Shown: in pieces, positions 41,336-53,100 of the stretch
How positions within the stretch are numbered: the stretch's first letter is position 1
How the letters are laid out: the number at the start of each line of letters is the position of its first letter
Origin: Brachypterus glaber
Taxonomy: Eukaryota; Arthropoda; Insecta; Coleoptera; Kateretidae
NCBI GenBank assembly: GCA_958510825.1
Contig: OY294044.1
Coordinates: 80,584,895 to 80,648,894 of the forward strand
Direction: 5' to 3'
DNA length: 64,000 nucleotides
The notes under the pieces: model-generated
What the model was told of the DNA's origin: nothing
Databases searched by the model: none
What the model saw: the letters and a program-made list of their open reading frames with translations, nothing else
Made by a program: the position numbers and the translations under genes

Positions 41336-44300
41336 ATGGATGGTGGAGAATCCAATGTTATTAAAAACAGCTTCAACGAAAACTCCAACTCGAAAACCTG
41401 TGATAAATGTTCGTGTAACTTTTCATGCAACTGTAATCGGAAAACGAAGAAGTCGAGGAACAATAAATGGATTAATTGCCAATCTTGCAAAAAATGGTTT
41501 CATTTTACATGTGTGGGTATAACCAAAAAACCCAAAAAGTTCATCTGCGAAGAATGTTCAAAAGTTAATTCCGTTGAAGACCCTAACTGTAGTAACATTT
41601 TAGAACTTCTTTTAAAATTAAAAAGCAGAGGCAAAATTTTATCAAAAATTCCAAAAGGATCACGAGTTCTAGCTGCAGAAATTTACCTATATTGTATCAA
41701 TGAAGTATTAGAAGACAATACAATTTTAGCTTGGAAAAAATTATTTTGTTCCGCTCATCTATGTTTAAAGATACAGTATAGAAGCAAAAAATATGATACC
41801 ACCTTAGCAAGTAAAGTCAACAACTTATTAAAAGATTTTCTGAACAATGATTTTCTTAATATTGAATTTAATAAAGAATGTTTTTCCAAAAAAGTAAAAA
41901 AAGGTAATTTATCTGACAGTGAAGATATTATTAAAGTTAATAAAGAAGATCTTAAAATAGCAAAATTGGTTTCAATGAAGCTTTCCGAATGTGATTTAAG
42001 TGGAGCTATAAAAATAGCTTGCACAGATGATAACCTTGCTACACCAAGTGAAGAAAATTTAGCTATTATGAGAGATAAACATCCCAGAAGAAGTGAAACC
42101 CTAATTTTACCAACAAATATAAACACCTGTAAGCCGTTACAAGTTAATGAAGAAAATGTTTTGTCTGCCATTAAAAGTTTTTCAAAAGGATCTAGTGCTG
42201 GTATCGATGGAATTCGTCCACAACATTTAATTGATTTGGTTGACTCAAGAAACGGGGATATTGCCCAAAAATTGCTGCGCGGTTTAACTAAATTCGTAAA
42301 CAAAATTCTAAAAGGAGATATACCTGGTTTCATTAAACCAATATTTTTTGGTGCTAATCTTTGTTCCTTAAAAAAGAAGGATGGAGGTTTAAGACCTATT
42401 GCTGTAGGAATAACAGTTCGTAGACTAGTCTCAAAATGTGCCATTGGGGGATCAATTAGATCACGTGCCGTTGACATTTTAAGTCCAACTCAAGTCGGTT
42501 TTGGCGTATCAGGAGGAGCAGAAGCAGCTGTACATTCTTTGAGATCTATTATCAACTCCATAAAATCTAATAAGAGAGAAGTTATTCTTAAGGTAGATTT
42601 TAAAAACGCGTTTAATTTAATCAAGAGAGATGTCATATTAGATACTATAAATGAAACGTTTCCAGAATTATCCGAATATGTTTCTGCAAGTTACGGAGAA
42701 ATTTCAAATTTAATCTATGGCGATTCGATAATATTTTCAGAAGAAGGCATACAACAGGGTGACCCTATGGGGTCTTTTTTATTTTGTATGACATCCAGAA
42801 GTCTTTTTTTAAATTTAAAATCCGATTTTAATGTATGGTTCCTAGATGACGGAACTCTAGTGGGAAGTCTGGATTCTGTAGCTGAGGACCTCTCTTTTTT
42901 AGAAAAAGAAGGTCCAAAATATGGTCTATACCTGAATAGAAGTAAATGTGAAATTTATAACCTGAACACTGAGCAAGAAAATATTTTCAGCCTCTTTAAT
43001 GATTTGAAACTTGTCTCCGAGGGAAATTTGGATTTACTAGGCGCCCCTATTGGCCCTTATTCGGAAAACATTATTTTACAAAAGAAAATCAATTCATTAG
43101 AATCTATGAGTAAAAGACTACTTTTGTTAGAGCCCCACCAAGCATTTTTTCTTTTAAAAAATTGTATTTCAATTCCAAGACTTCAGTACCTTCTAAGAGC
43201 ATCCCCTATCTATTATCACTCTCTTTTAATGCAATTTGATAATACTCTTCGCAAAAATCTTTCTGAAATTACCAATGTTAACTTTTCTGATATTCAGTGG
43301 TCTCAAGCCTCACTTCCCTGTCGACTTGGTGGCCTTGGTCTTCGCCTTTCAAGTGACCTAGCTCTACCAAGCTATATTTCCTCATTTAATTCTTGTCTGA
43401 ATCTCATAAATTCTCAATTAATAAAATTTAATGACCTCAATTTAAATCTTGTGGATGACGCAATAAATATATGGAAAATAAAAACCAACGCTGATATTCC
43501 TACTACATCAAACCAATCTGCTTGGGACACTCCTCTTTTAGAAATAGCATCAAAACAAATAATTGAGTCCGCTTGTACTGAAAAGGATAAATCCCGAATG
43601 CACGCAGTATGTCAAAAGGAAGCAAGCTACTGGTTGAATACTTTACCATCATCAAATCTGGGTTTACTTTTAAATAGAAACTTACTTAGAATAGCTATTA
43701 ATTTGAGAATGGGATCTACCAAAACTGTTGTCCACCATTTGTGTATTTGTGGTGAAAATGTTAATACATCTGGAACACATGGCCTCTCTTGTAGATATAG
43801 CAAAGGCAGATTATCTAGACACAAAGAAGTAAACAACCTAATAAAGAGAGCCTTAGCTATTATTGATCTACAACCTGTTTTAGAACCTCCAGGTTTAATG
43901 GCACGAATCGATGGCAAAAGACCAGACGGAATGACTTTGGTTCCATTTAAAAGAGGGAAATGCTTGGTGTGGGACTTTACCTGTGTGGATACTGTGGCTC
44001 CCTCTTATCTTCATATTAACTCTGAAAAGGCTGGCTCTGCTGCAGAACGAGCAGAAAACATTAAGATCAAGAGATACAAATTTTTATCAACAGACTATGA
44101 ATTTGTTCCCATAGCTATTGAAACTTATGGTTCATATGGTCCAATCACTAAGGCCTTTCTTAAAGACATTTGTAGACGCTTGGTAGATTCCACCGGCAAC
44201 CCTTTGGAAGGTCTTTACTTTCTACAACGCATAAGTATGGCCATCCAAAGAGGTAATGCTATAAGTGTCTTGGGAACATTTGATAATGATTCTGAAATGA

Positions 44301-45217
44301 ACGATGATAAATTATACAACACCAACAACAGTTTAAATTACAGTGATATTGATGATAACAGCGAGAAAAACTATATCACAAACAATAAGCCAGAGGTCGG
44401 AAGTCCAGTCAAAACTCTGGGTCTTAAAGGGTTAAAAAATATCGGGAATACCTGTTTCATGAACTCGGTCATTACATGCCTTTCGAACACGAAACTTTTC
44501 TTGGAATACTTAAAGAAGGACAGCTATATGCAGGACATCAACACCAATATATCGAGTATGCATGGAGCTTTAATTAAGACATTTGCCGATGTGATAAAAC
44601 AGTTGTGGTCAGAAGATTCATCTGAACGGGTAGTAAACACGGTTTCTTTCAAGAGCCAAATCCAGATTTTCGCCCCCCAATTTACAGACTACAAACAACA
44701 GGACGCACAAGAATTTCTGCGGTACCTTTTAGAGGGACTTCACGAGGACGTTAACAGGGTAACGGAAAAACCTAAACCTATTTTTACCAAAATAGATGAA
44801 AAATTAACTGATAATGAAAAATCTGCCGAATCATGGTCCAGATACCTCCGGATGGACGACTCTCGCATTTTGGACCTCTTCGTCGGACAACTGAAATCCA
44901 CCCTCAAATGCACCTATTGCAGCCATTGTTCCGTCACATTCGAACCATTCTGGGACCTTTCTCTCTCTCTTCCACAACACACCGGTCAATTAAGTTTATC
45001 ACATTGTTTGGAATCCTTCACACGGAAAGAATCGTTGGACGGTGATGAAAAACCTACATGTTCAAAATGCAAAAAGCGCAGAAAATGCACAAAATTCTTT
45101 AGAATTCAAAAATTCCCAAAAATATTAGTAATTCACCTTAAACGCTTCTCCCCGATGACACAGTTTCAAAGTAAGCTCAAAGTCACCGTAGAATTCCCCC
45201 TAGAAGAATCCCTATAA
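41336..45217 (+). CDS. PHD finger - reverse transcriptase - restriction-like endonuclease - USP deubiquitinase fusion ORF
   Basis: One frame of 1293 codons. Residues about 20-75: PHD-type zinc finger (CQSCKKWFHFTC, then CEEC). Residues about 255-560: reverse transcriptase with VDFKNAFN, QQGDPMGSFLF and the catalytic FLDD (D504, D505). Residues about 800-830: a Cys/His knuckle CIC...HGLSC. Residues about 850-985: restriction-like endonuclease with RPD (D864) and WDFTCVD (D880), ending AIQRGNAISVLGTF, where this RT family normally stops. After an Asn/Asp-rich linker (986-1028), residues 1029-1293 are a USP (C19) deubiquitinase resembling USP2: GNTCFMNS with nucleophile C1040, QQDAQEFLRYLLEG, LFVGQLKSTLKC, two CxxC pairs and ILVIHLKRFSP. 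The stop at 45215 falls before the USP His box, which continues in another frame. The ORF is intronless and lies in sense in a dpr intron. It is either an element that captured a USP or an element fused to a USP retrocopy. Confidence 0.88.
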   Translation: MDGGESNVIKNSFNENSNSKTCDKCSCNFSCNCNRKTKKSRNNKWINCQSCKKWFHFTCVGITKKPKKFICEECSKVNSVEDPNCSNILELLLKLKSRGKILSKIPKGSRVLAAEIYLYCINEVLEDNTILAWKKLFCSAHLCLKIQYRSKKYDTTLASKVNNLLKDFLNNDFLNIEFNKECFSKKVKKGNLSDSEDIIKVNKEDLKIAKLVSMKLSECDLSGAIKIACTDDNLATPSEENLAIMRDKHPRRSETLILPTNINTCKPLQVNEENVLSAIKSFSKGSSAGIDGIRPQHLIDLVDSRNGDIAQKLLRGLTKFVNKILKGDIPGFIKPIFFGANLCSLKKKDGGLRPIAVGITVRRLVSKCAIGGSIRSRAVDILSPTQVGFGVSGGAEAAVHSLRSIINSIKSNKREVILKVDFKNAFNLIKRDVILDTINETFPELSEYVSASYGEISNLIYGDSIIFSEEGIQQGDPMGSFLFCMTSRSLFLNLKSDFNVWFLDDGTLVGSLDSVAEDLSFLEKEGPKYGLYLNRSKCEIYNLNTEQENIFSLFNDLKLVSEGNLDLLGAPIGPYSENIILQKKINSLESMSKRLLLLEPHQAFFLLKNCISIPRLQYLLRASPIYYHSLLMQFDNTLRKNLSEITNVNFSDIQWSQASLPCRLGGLGLRLSSDLALPSYISSFNSCLNLINSQLIKFNDLNLNLVDDAINIWKIKTNADIPTTSNQSAWDTPLLEIASKQIIESACTEKDKSRMHAVCQKEASYWLNTLPSSNLGLLLNRNLLRIAINLRMGSTKTVVHHLCICGENVNTSGTHGLSCRYSKGRLSRHKEVNNLIKRALAIIDLQPVLEPPGLMARIDGKRPDGMTLVPFKRGKCLVWDFTCVDTVAPSYLHINSEKAGSAAERAENIKIKRYKFLSTDYEFVPIAIETYGSYGPITKAFLKDICRRLVDSTGNPLEGLYFLQRISMAIQRGNAISVLGTFDNDSEMNDDKLYNTNNSLNYSDIDDNSEKNYITNNKPEVGSPVKTLGLKGLKNIGNTCFMNSVITCLSNTKLFLEYLKKDSYMQDINTNISSMHGALIKTFADVIKQLWSEDSSERVVNTVSFKSQIQIFAPQFTDYKQQDAQEFLRYLLEGLHEDVNRVTEKPKPIFTKIDEKLTDNEKSAESWSRYLRMDDSRILDLFVGQLKSTLKCTYCSHCSVTFEPFWDLSLSLPQHTGQLSLSHCLESFTRKESLDGDEKPTCSKCKKRRKCTKFFRIQKFPKILVIHLKRFSPMTQFQSKLKVTVEFPLEESL

Positions 45218-45228
45218 TCATACGTGGC

Positions 45229-45444
45229 ACCGTTGCACCCTCCAAATACAACTTATACGCCATTTCAAATCACAGTGGTACCACGTATAGCGGACACTAC
45301 ACCGCCTATTGTAAAAATCCCTATAATCATACGTGGCACGAATACAACGACTCTAGGGTATCTTCAATTTCACCAACATCCATCGTATCAGGGAATGCTT
45401 ACATATTATTGTACGAACAAGAAAGTCAAAAATCATATACTTGA
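45229..45444 (+). pseudogene. Frameshifted C-terminal end of the USP domain
   Basis: In the frame starting at GCA 45235 the sequence resumes USP text with the catalytic His box SGTTYSGHYTAYC and the third catalytic motif YNDSRV, ending at a TGA (45442). It belongs to the domain interrupted at 45217 but is out of frame with it. The break coincides with a 24-bp duplication (45207-45230 equals 45316-45339). In the downstream copy the 24 bp encode part of the normal NPYNHTWH region, so the upstream copy looks like the inserted one. Confidence 0.85.
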
Positions 45445-46254
45445 GTTTATTTATTTCTTTTTTTTTTTTACTTATTTGTTACTATTATTTGTTACTTGAT
45501 TGTTAATTATTTTTTTTAATTAATATGTATATTTCTATTAATTTTATTGTAAAATAATATTAATTAGTACTTCTTTTTAATATATTTTTAATATAATAAC
45601 GTGCTAACATATCACCGCAAGCCTTTATTCACCCTGCCAAATATTATACACAGTTATAAACGAATCCGAGATACATCAATTTAAATTTTTATATAATATA
45701 GCTAATGCTACTGGTAAATATAATATAGCAAAATTTACTGTAAAATTAGCTTCTTTTATTTTTATTTTTAATTTACATAAACAAATAAAAATAATATATT
45801 AACTTTTAATGATAACTTTTTACGCAAAAACATATTTTCTTGTAGTACCACATATTATAATTTTAATACTACAACCCAAAAGCTTTATTTAACCCTGTAC
45901 ATACCCTAAAAAATATACATATTTACATAAAACTATAAATAAAACTTAAAATGATTTACCAGCGTTTTTTATTTTTTTATAATGAAAAATACATATTTAC
46001 GTATTCTGGCCTGAAAGGCCCGGGGTGTGTGAATATGGGGTATCGATGGAAAAGTAAAATAAAAATAACAATTTTGCAAAAATCTTATTCCAAATACTTG
46101 AATTGAGACATTCCTAAAAGGATTTTTTAATAAATTTATTTTTCTGTAAGATACAGCTAATATTTTAACCTGCCGGGCCTCGGAGGCCCGGGGAATGTAT
46201 CCTAGGGTTAAATAATTATTTTTTGTGGCATACTGTAAAACAGTTATAGCGACA
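45445..46254. other. Intronic non-coding DNA after the chimeric ORF
   Basis: AT-rich, with T- and A-rich tracts (45470-45600) that could include the 3' UTR of the retroelement. No gene seen. Two short phrases, CCTGAAAGGCCCGGGG (about 46010) and GGCCTCGGAGGCCCGGGG (about 46176), look like diverged copies of each other. Confidence 0.5.
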
Positions 46255-47085
46255 TTAGGGTGGACCTTATATTTTTCTATTATCTTAAATTTTTTATTTA
46301 GTGTGACTAGAAAATCCTGAAAATATGAGGGTGATAAAACTTCTCTAAGGCTCCTAATTGGGCCCCTAAAATTCGTAAATTACCCGGAAATCGTAAAAAT
46401 CTGAAAATTGTAATTTTTCTACAACTGAAAAATTCAAGGGGCTTGAAGCCTTATTTTTTCCTTTTGAGCATACAAGATTATGTGCAAAATTTCAAAATGA
46501 TCAAAAGATTCTAACCCGTGCCGACAATCTGCCAAAGTTACGTCAAACGGTAAACAAATATTTAAAAAATGTATCAGATAGGACTGATTTTATTTTTATT
46601 TAATGCATTCTAATACTTATTCGTAATATTAAAATAATTTTACTAAAACAAAACGAGCTAAGCGCCAAATAAGAATTCCTAAATAAGCCACTTTGAGGAG
46701 ACCTTATTTGGCGCTTAGCTCGTTTTGTTTTAGTAAAATCATTTTAATATTATGAATAATTGTTAGAATACATAAAATAAATTTATTCCGATCTGGTACA
46801 TTTTTAAAATGTTTGTTTACCGTATGACTCATTTATGTAGAAATTCTTAAATTTTAGTGTTAGGGGCAACTTTGGAGGATTTTCGGCACTTGTTAGAATC
46901 TTTTGATCACCTTGAAATTTGGCACATATTTTTTGTGCTCAAAAGAAAAAAAAAAGATTTCAAGGCCTTTAAATATTTCACTGATTACTGATTATAAAAA
47001 TTACAGACAATTTTCAACGATTTTTTACGATTTATGACTAATTTTACGAACTTTAAGGGCCCAATTAGGACCCTTAGAGAAGCTT
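46255..47085. mobile_element. Foldback element (~830 bp)
   Basis: The left half (CTTCTCTAAGG, then AATTGGGCCC, GATCAAAAGATTCTAAC and TTTACTAAAACAAAACGAGC) returns inverted in the right half, closing on a tight centre at about 46660-46700 with GCTAAGCGCCAAATAAG complementary to CTTATTTGGCGCTTAGC. No ORF. A fragment lies at 33928-34075. Confidence 0.75.
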
Positions 47086-47460
47086 GATCAACAGATTTAA
47101 TAATGACGTAGTTTAAGTCAATACTAACTTTTCTTTGGCAAACCACAGCATCTATTCCTTTCAACGTTTTATTTTTTAATGAAAAATAAACCAAATTATT
47201 GGCAAATAAATACCTATAACAAACTAATTTTTTAAGAAATATTACATATTTACAGCAAAACCTAGTTGCCATATCTTAAAGGGTTCCTGAGTTAGGTATC
47301 AAATAAAAAAAAACCTTATAATCCGTTTTTGGACACTATTGAAACTTTTTCATATTTTTTAATTTAAAATCACTCCCTTAAAGTTAGTGGCGTTAGTTCT
47401 GAGACACCCTGTATAACAAAGTCTTCTACATATAACAAAAAGTCGCAATATATGTTTTAG
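47086..47460. other. End of the large dpr intron
   Basis: Non-coding, closing with a TATATATGTTTTAG acceptor at 47460. Confidence 0.6.
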
Positions 47461-47629
47461 GAAATAAACTACGATTCGCCTAGAGGTGGAGTAAGCGTAA
47501 TCACCGAAAAGGGCGACATCACTGTAAGTTACTTGCTGGTTCAGAGCGCTCGAGAGTCCGACTCGGGGAAGTACACCTGCAACCCTTCTAATGCGAATCC
47601 CAAAACACTCATCGTGCACGTGTTAAACG
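47461..47629 (+). CDS. Dpr-family gene, internal exon (second half of Ig domain 2)
   Basis: From the acceptor TTTTAG to the donor GTAAGT (47630) it encodes INYDSPRGGVSVITEKGD, then SYLLVQSARESDSGKYTC and PKTLIVHVLNG. DSGKYTC gives the F-strand Cys that pairs with the Cys in the 35112 exon and completes the Ig fold. It enters in phase 0 (matching the previous exon) and leaves in phase 1 (matching 54286). The wording is strongly Dpr-like (NYDSPRGGVSVITEKGD is characteristic). Confidence 0.92.
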
Positions 47630-49247
47630 GTAAGTGTCGATTAAATGGCATGCATATAGTTTCGATTAATGAGCAAGTCACAGCATACTCTTACTGAGCT
47701 CTGCGTAGGCAGACGCATGCTTTCCTTTTGCATTTACCCAGAGACAAGACAGAGAAAGAACTTTGACTTTGTGCGTAGATCTCAAGTAAAAAAAACACAC
47801 TAAACATAAAATAAATTGCAACTTCACCTTTGTCTGGGAACAGGGTGGTTTAAATAAAGGTCACAAATTTCGGATGCTGATTTTTTATTTAAAAGATTTT
47901 TAGAAAACTTTATTTAAAGAGGACGCTGCAGATTTTCCCTAGTTTGCCTAAAAGTGACGTGAGATTTTCCCTAATTTGCCTAAAAGTTACGTGTATCAAA
48001 TTTCAGCTGCTCAACGTTAACGTGCTGTAACAAAAAAAAGAACAAATAACGAAATAAAACCTAACTATATCTCTGACATTCCACACTATACTCTTTACAG
48101 TGGATAGTACATTTTCCTCTTTCATGTTTCTGTCAAGGAGTTTAAAAGTTGGCAAAATATGACTTTGACCTGTCACTCTGACAGGTGGGTCGACTGGTCT
48201 CGATAGAAATTTTCATGTTTCTTGGTCGAGGAGTTTAAAAATAAGCAAATTCACCTTGAAATGTCACTGCACGCCCTATTTATAGGCGGTGCATTAACAT
48301 TTCAAGGTCAAGTTATAAGTTTTTAGTTTTTAAATAATTAGTATGTCTATTTTTTTCAACTATCATAATATCGGTTTCAACCAATAAAAAACAAGGCATT
48401 ACCATAACGACGGGATATTTTTGTCTCGAATATATACCAGAAAATCGAATATATACCAGTTTTCTAGTTCTTTGATATAACAAACTTGATAATGTAATAT
48501 TATAACAAAATATCAACTAAAATGCAAAATTAAGGCAATTTTTATGTCTTATTAGCTTATTTTTATTCAATACTAATAAAATTTAAAGAATTTAGATCTT
48601 TTTAATTCCAAAAATTAGAAATGTCGAACATGAATTTATTGTGTCATAATAAATTAACATCAAATTAATTATTATTAATTATTGATAAAAAATTGTTTTA
48701 AAAAATAGTCCAGCAAATACACCTCCAGATTCGGTATATCACATATGAATATTCCTTTTAGTTATTGTAATGTTTACTACCAGTTGCGTCAACTGGTCTG
48801 TTCCATTTTCCACCCATACCGAGTTTCATGTTTCTATGACCTTGAAGTTTAAGGCTTGAACTATCATTTTTACAGGGGCGAACTAACATTTTAAAAGGGC
48901 CTGGTCTCAAAGGACACCCATTTTGAAAGGTACGTGGGTTGGTCTTGTTGCGAATAACACCCATACCAAACTTCATGTTTCTAGGTCAATGCATTTAAAA
49001 AAGTAAATTATGAAGTCTTTTGAACTGTCATTTGAGAAGGGCACCCATACCAAATTTAATGTTTCTACTTCGAAACATTTATTAAAAAGTTAGCAAAATA
49101 TGACCTTAAACTGTCTTTTGCACACCCTATTGAAGGTCAATTTATAACTTTTTTTGTTTACGAATGAATACTTTTAAAAATTTCTTTTAGTTAATGTTAT
49201 GTTTTATTTATAAAAAATTTAAGTCTATTACTTTTTCTTTTATTTTT
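47630..49247. other. Intron of the dpr-like gene with degenerate repeats
   Basis: The 6.7-kb intron 47630-54285 starts here. Within about 48,120-49,180 a phrase like ACCAAATTTCATGTTTCTAGG followed by TTTAAAAA...GCAAA and a CTGTCA motif recurs at least four times at irregular spacing of about 110-190 bp, a decayed tandem repeat. The same phrase appears inside the Transib-like element (39350-39680). No ORF. Confidence 0.5.
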
Positions 49248-49822
49248 AAGGTCGATTCAGGCATAACTATCACTAACTACACTAGACTGAATTAAGAAAT
49301 TAAAAAATTAAGATAATTTAGAAACATAACCTTATTTTATGATAAATTTTCCGTGGTATGCAACAATAAGGTAAATGTCAAATAGTTAATAAGCATGTGT
49401 AAATACGACTGAATAAGTAAAAAAAAACAATATCTATTGCGCAGGAAGATTATTACTATATTTGCAGTTGTTAGGACTAAAAATCGTGCTTTAAAACCAA
49501 CTTATCTCCAAAAGTGACTTTTATTTTCTTACGTAACTACTTTGTTTTTCCTTAACACTGAAAATGTGCGAATTTTTATACTTGGATAACGATTGTTTAT
49601 AAAATTTTGCACTAAAGTTTGTGTATTTCAGAATTTCTTTTTATATGGTGTATTTTAAGATTTTATCATTATTTTATGCTATATTTTATACTTTATCTTA
49701 ATTGTTGAATACCACGGAAAATTTATTATAGAATTTAAGGTTGTGTTTCTTAATTTTATTAATTTATTAATTTCTTAATTCAGTTTAGTGTAGTTAGTGA
49801 TAATTATGCCTAAATCGACCTT
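49248..49822. mobile_element. TIR element with ~57-bp inverted ends
   Basis: AAGGTCGATTCAGGCATAAC at the left, continuing through TATCACTAACTACAC and CTGAATTAAGAAATTAA, returns inverted at the right ending CCTAAATCGACCTT. The arms also share CATACCACGGAAAATTTAT-type text further in. No ORF. Target duplication unclear (T/TA-rich flanks). Confidence 0.75.
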
Positions 49823-50112
49823 TAATAATTAACTTTTTTAATTTTGAAGGGGTGTTTTTCAAAATTATGAGGGTTCTTTCTCTCGCAGAACTTAATTTTT
49901 CCCGAAAACTGCATCTTGCACAACCGGTTGGACGGACGGACAGACGGACGAACAGACAAACAGACGGACGCTATTTTTTAAAATGGTTCAAAAATTTCCC
50001 TATATAATTTTTTTGATCTATGGTAGTTTTTGAGAATTTTTGGAAATATGAAAATCATCGTGTTGCATCGTATAATATTCTTCAAGCACTACGTGCTGTG
50101 AAGAATAATATC

Positions 50113-53100
50113 GTCGGCTTACAAGCACTAAGTCCAAAAACATGGTTTTGAGATATTGACAAATTTAACTTTCATTGTTGATTTTTAATTTTTGTAATAA
50201 TTGTTTTTGGAAAAAAACTACCGCAATTTCAATGACATGTTTGGACATAATAATGTCCCATTTGCAGTTAAATAAAGAAAAATTGAAGTAGTTTAATTCA
50301 ACTAAATTTGAAAAAAGACATGGACTTAGTGCCTTTTACTTGTAGGTCCACGACGTCGGCGTACAAGTAAAGAGCACTAAGTCAATAAAATAATATAAAA
50401 AACAACTATTTAAAATTAAAACCCTTCTATTAATTAAACGTAATGTATAACTACAAAGTATAAAACAAGATGTTTACATAAATTATCTATAATAATCAAT
50501 AATAATAATAAGCCTTCTTAGATAATTTTTAATAAATATAAAGATTAATTTATACTTTTTTGTTTTACTTTAAACTTGAATCGCGTATTGTGACAAAACG
50601 GCAAAAGATTAAAAAAAATGGTATTTACTTTTTTTGTAGAAAATTAAGCAGTCTTTATTTTATTTTTAATAATATTTTTATTACATAATTAGAAATAGCT
50701 GAGATATAGATAAATAAGGTGCAGATTTTTATAAAAAAAATCTAAATAAAAAAAAAACCGAAAGATTTTTTTTTAATTTTGCTCTTAAATCGTTGGTTAT
50801 TACATAAATAATAAGAATATAAAGAAAAACTAAAGTTTGCCGCAAGTTCTGAAAACACCCCTCAGAAATGCACCGAGACTTTAAACTTAGTGTGAAGGCG
50901 TTAAATTTAGTTTTGAAATATTATCTGATAATAAAAAAACCCATGCAAATGAAAATTAAATTATTACCTACACATCGAAAGTACACGTAAAAAGCATTGT
51001 CATTTTACAGGTAAAGATCTGTTTCTCTGTTATGTCTCTATTCCATCAACTACCACATGGTGGTGCAGCTATATATAGTAATAAAAAAATGGTTTTTGAA
51101 GAAGTTGAAATTATAAAAAAACTAAGTGTTGAAAGTCATATTGAATGCGCATGCGTTGTGAACAGAACTGAAAAAATAGGTGTCATTTGTATATACAGAA
51201 CAGGATTAGGAAACCTCGAAACATTCTCTGAGAGACTGGAGGAGATACTGGACCAAATTCAGGTGAAATTTAAGCTATATAGATTTGTCATTTGCGGAGA
51301 CTTTAACATAAATCTTTTGGAACCTAATAAGTCAAAACCTTTTTTAGACCTTTTAAGTGCAAATAATTTTTACCATACAATAAGTGAACCAACCAGGGTT
51401 AGAAAAAAATCAGCGACTCTAATTGACAATTTTTTTGTAAATTTTAAAAATTTCTCAAATGTAAAAGTTTTGAAAAACGCACTCTCAGATCACTATGCCC
51501 AAATAATTAGTTTAGACATCCAAGATAAAACCATATGCGAAAAAAAAACCTTTTTAAAAAAAACTTTTTCCAAAAATAAGTTAGAACATTTTAGGCAAGA
51601 GCTAATATCAGTAAACTGGGATGATATATATATAACTCTAGCAATGTAAACAAGGCATACAACTCTTTTTTACAAATAATAACTAACACAATGAATCGGA
51701 TTTTTCCTACAAAAAAGTTTAACATACAAAACAAACAAAAGGCATGGATAACTTCAGGAATAAAGGTGTCAAGCAAACAAAAACGTATACTCTATAATCA
51801 GTTTATTGAAGGCGAGGTTTCAAATGAGAAATATAAAAAATTTGCAAAAATATTAAAAAATGTCGTAAATGAAGCAAAAAAAAAATGTCAAACAACAAAT
51901 ATATCAGGGACTCCGATAGCAAAACAAAGGCTACCTGGTCTTTAGTTAAAAAAGTAACACAAAAAAAGAAACAAAAACAACAACTCTGGTAAACTTTTCT
52001 AAAAAATACGAAAACTCGCAAGAGACTTTAAATAAACTTAATGAATATTTTTTAAATGCTTGTCCGGAAGTTAATAAAAATAATACAGTCAACCTAGAAA
52101 ATATAAATGAGTGTAATTCTTCAATTCTGTTAAAACCATCAAACCCAAATGAGGTTGTAAAATGTATTAAAAATCTAAAAAATATTAAATCAGTTGGTGA
52201 AGACCAGGTACCCATCTGTTTGTTAAAAGAGTCTGCTGATATTATAGCATTTCCACTGACACACATAATAAATTTGGCTTTCCGCACAGGTATCTTCCCA
52301 GATAGATTAAAAATTGCGCAGATAAAGGCTCTACATAAAAAAGGGAAAAAGGACGAAGAAAAAAATTACAGACCAATTTCTCTGTTGTCAAATATTAATA
52401 AAATTTTCGAAAAACTTATTTATAATAGATTCACAGATTTTTTAGAATTAAATTTAGTGCTTTCCAATAATCAAAATGGTTTCAGAAAGGGAAAATCTAC
52501 AATAAGAGCTGTTTACCAAGCATTAACAAAAATTTTAAATTCACGTAACCTAGGTAAACTAACACTAGCAATGTGCATCGATTTAAGTAAAGCCTTTGAT
52601 AGTGTTAATTTTGAGACCCTGTGCGGAAAGCTAGAAAGGTATGGTATCCGTGGAAATGCTTTACTTCTCATAAAATCATATCTAACTAACCGCTATCAAT
52701 GTGTAATAGAAACAGATGAAAATGGAAATATTTTAAAATCAAATTTAGTTTTAATTAATAAAGGTGTACCCCAAGGGTCTATTTTGGGCCCCCTTTTATA
52801 TATTCTCTATACTAATGAGATCCCAAATACTGTAGATGAGTTTGTTACGCTCTATGCTGATGATATAACCATGATAATTAGTGAAAAAGATGAAAATGTA
52901 CTATTAACAAAAACAGCAAGTTCTTTAAATCTTTTAGAAGAATATTTTACCACAAATGATTTAACTTTAAACATTGAAAAAACTCAAATTATATCGTTTA
53001 GTAATAGAGACAAAAAAGACCTAGTTTTACTATACAAGGAAATAAATTTAAATTCTGTAGAAGAAGTAAAGTTCTTAGGGTTACACATTGATAGAAGGTT

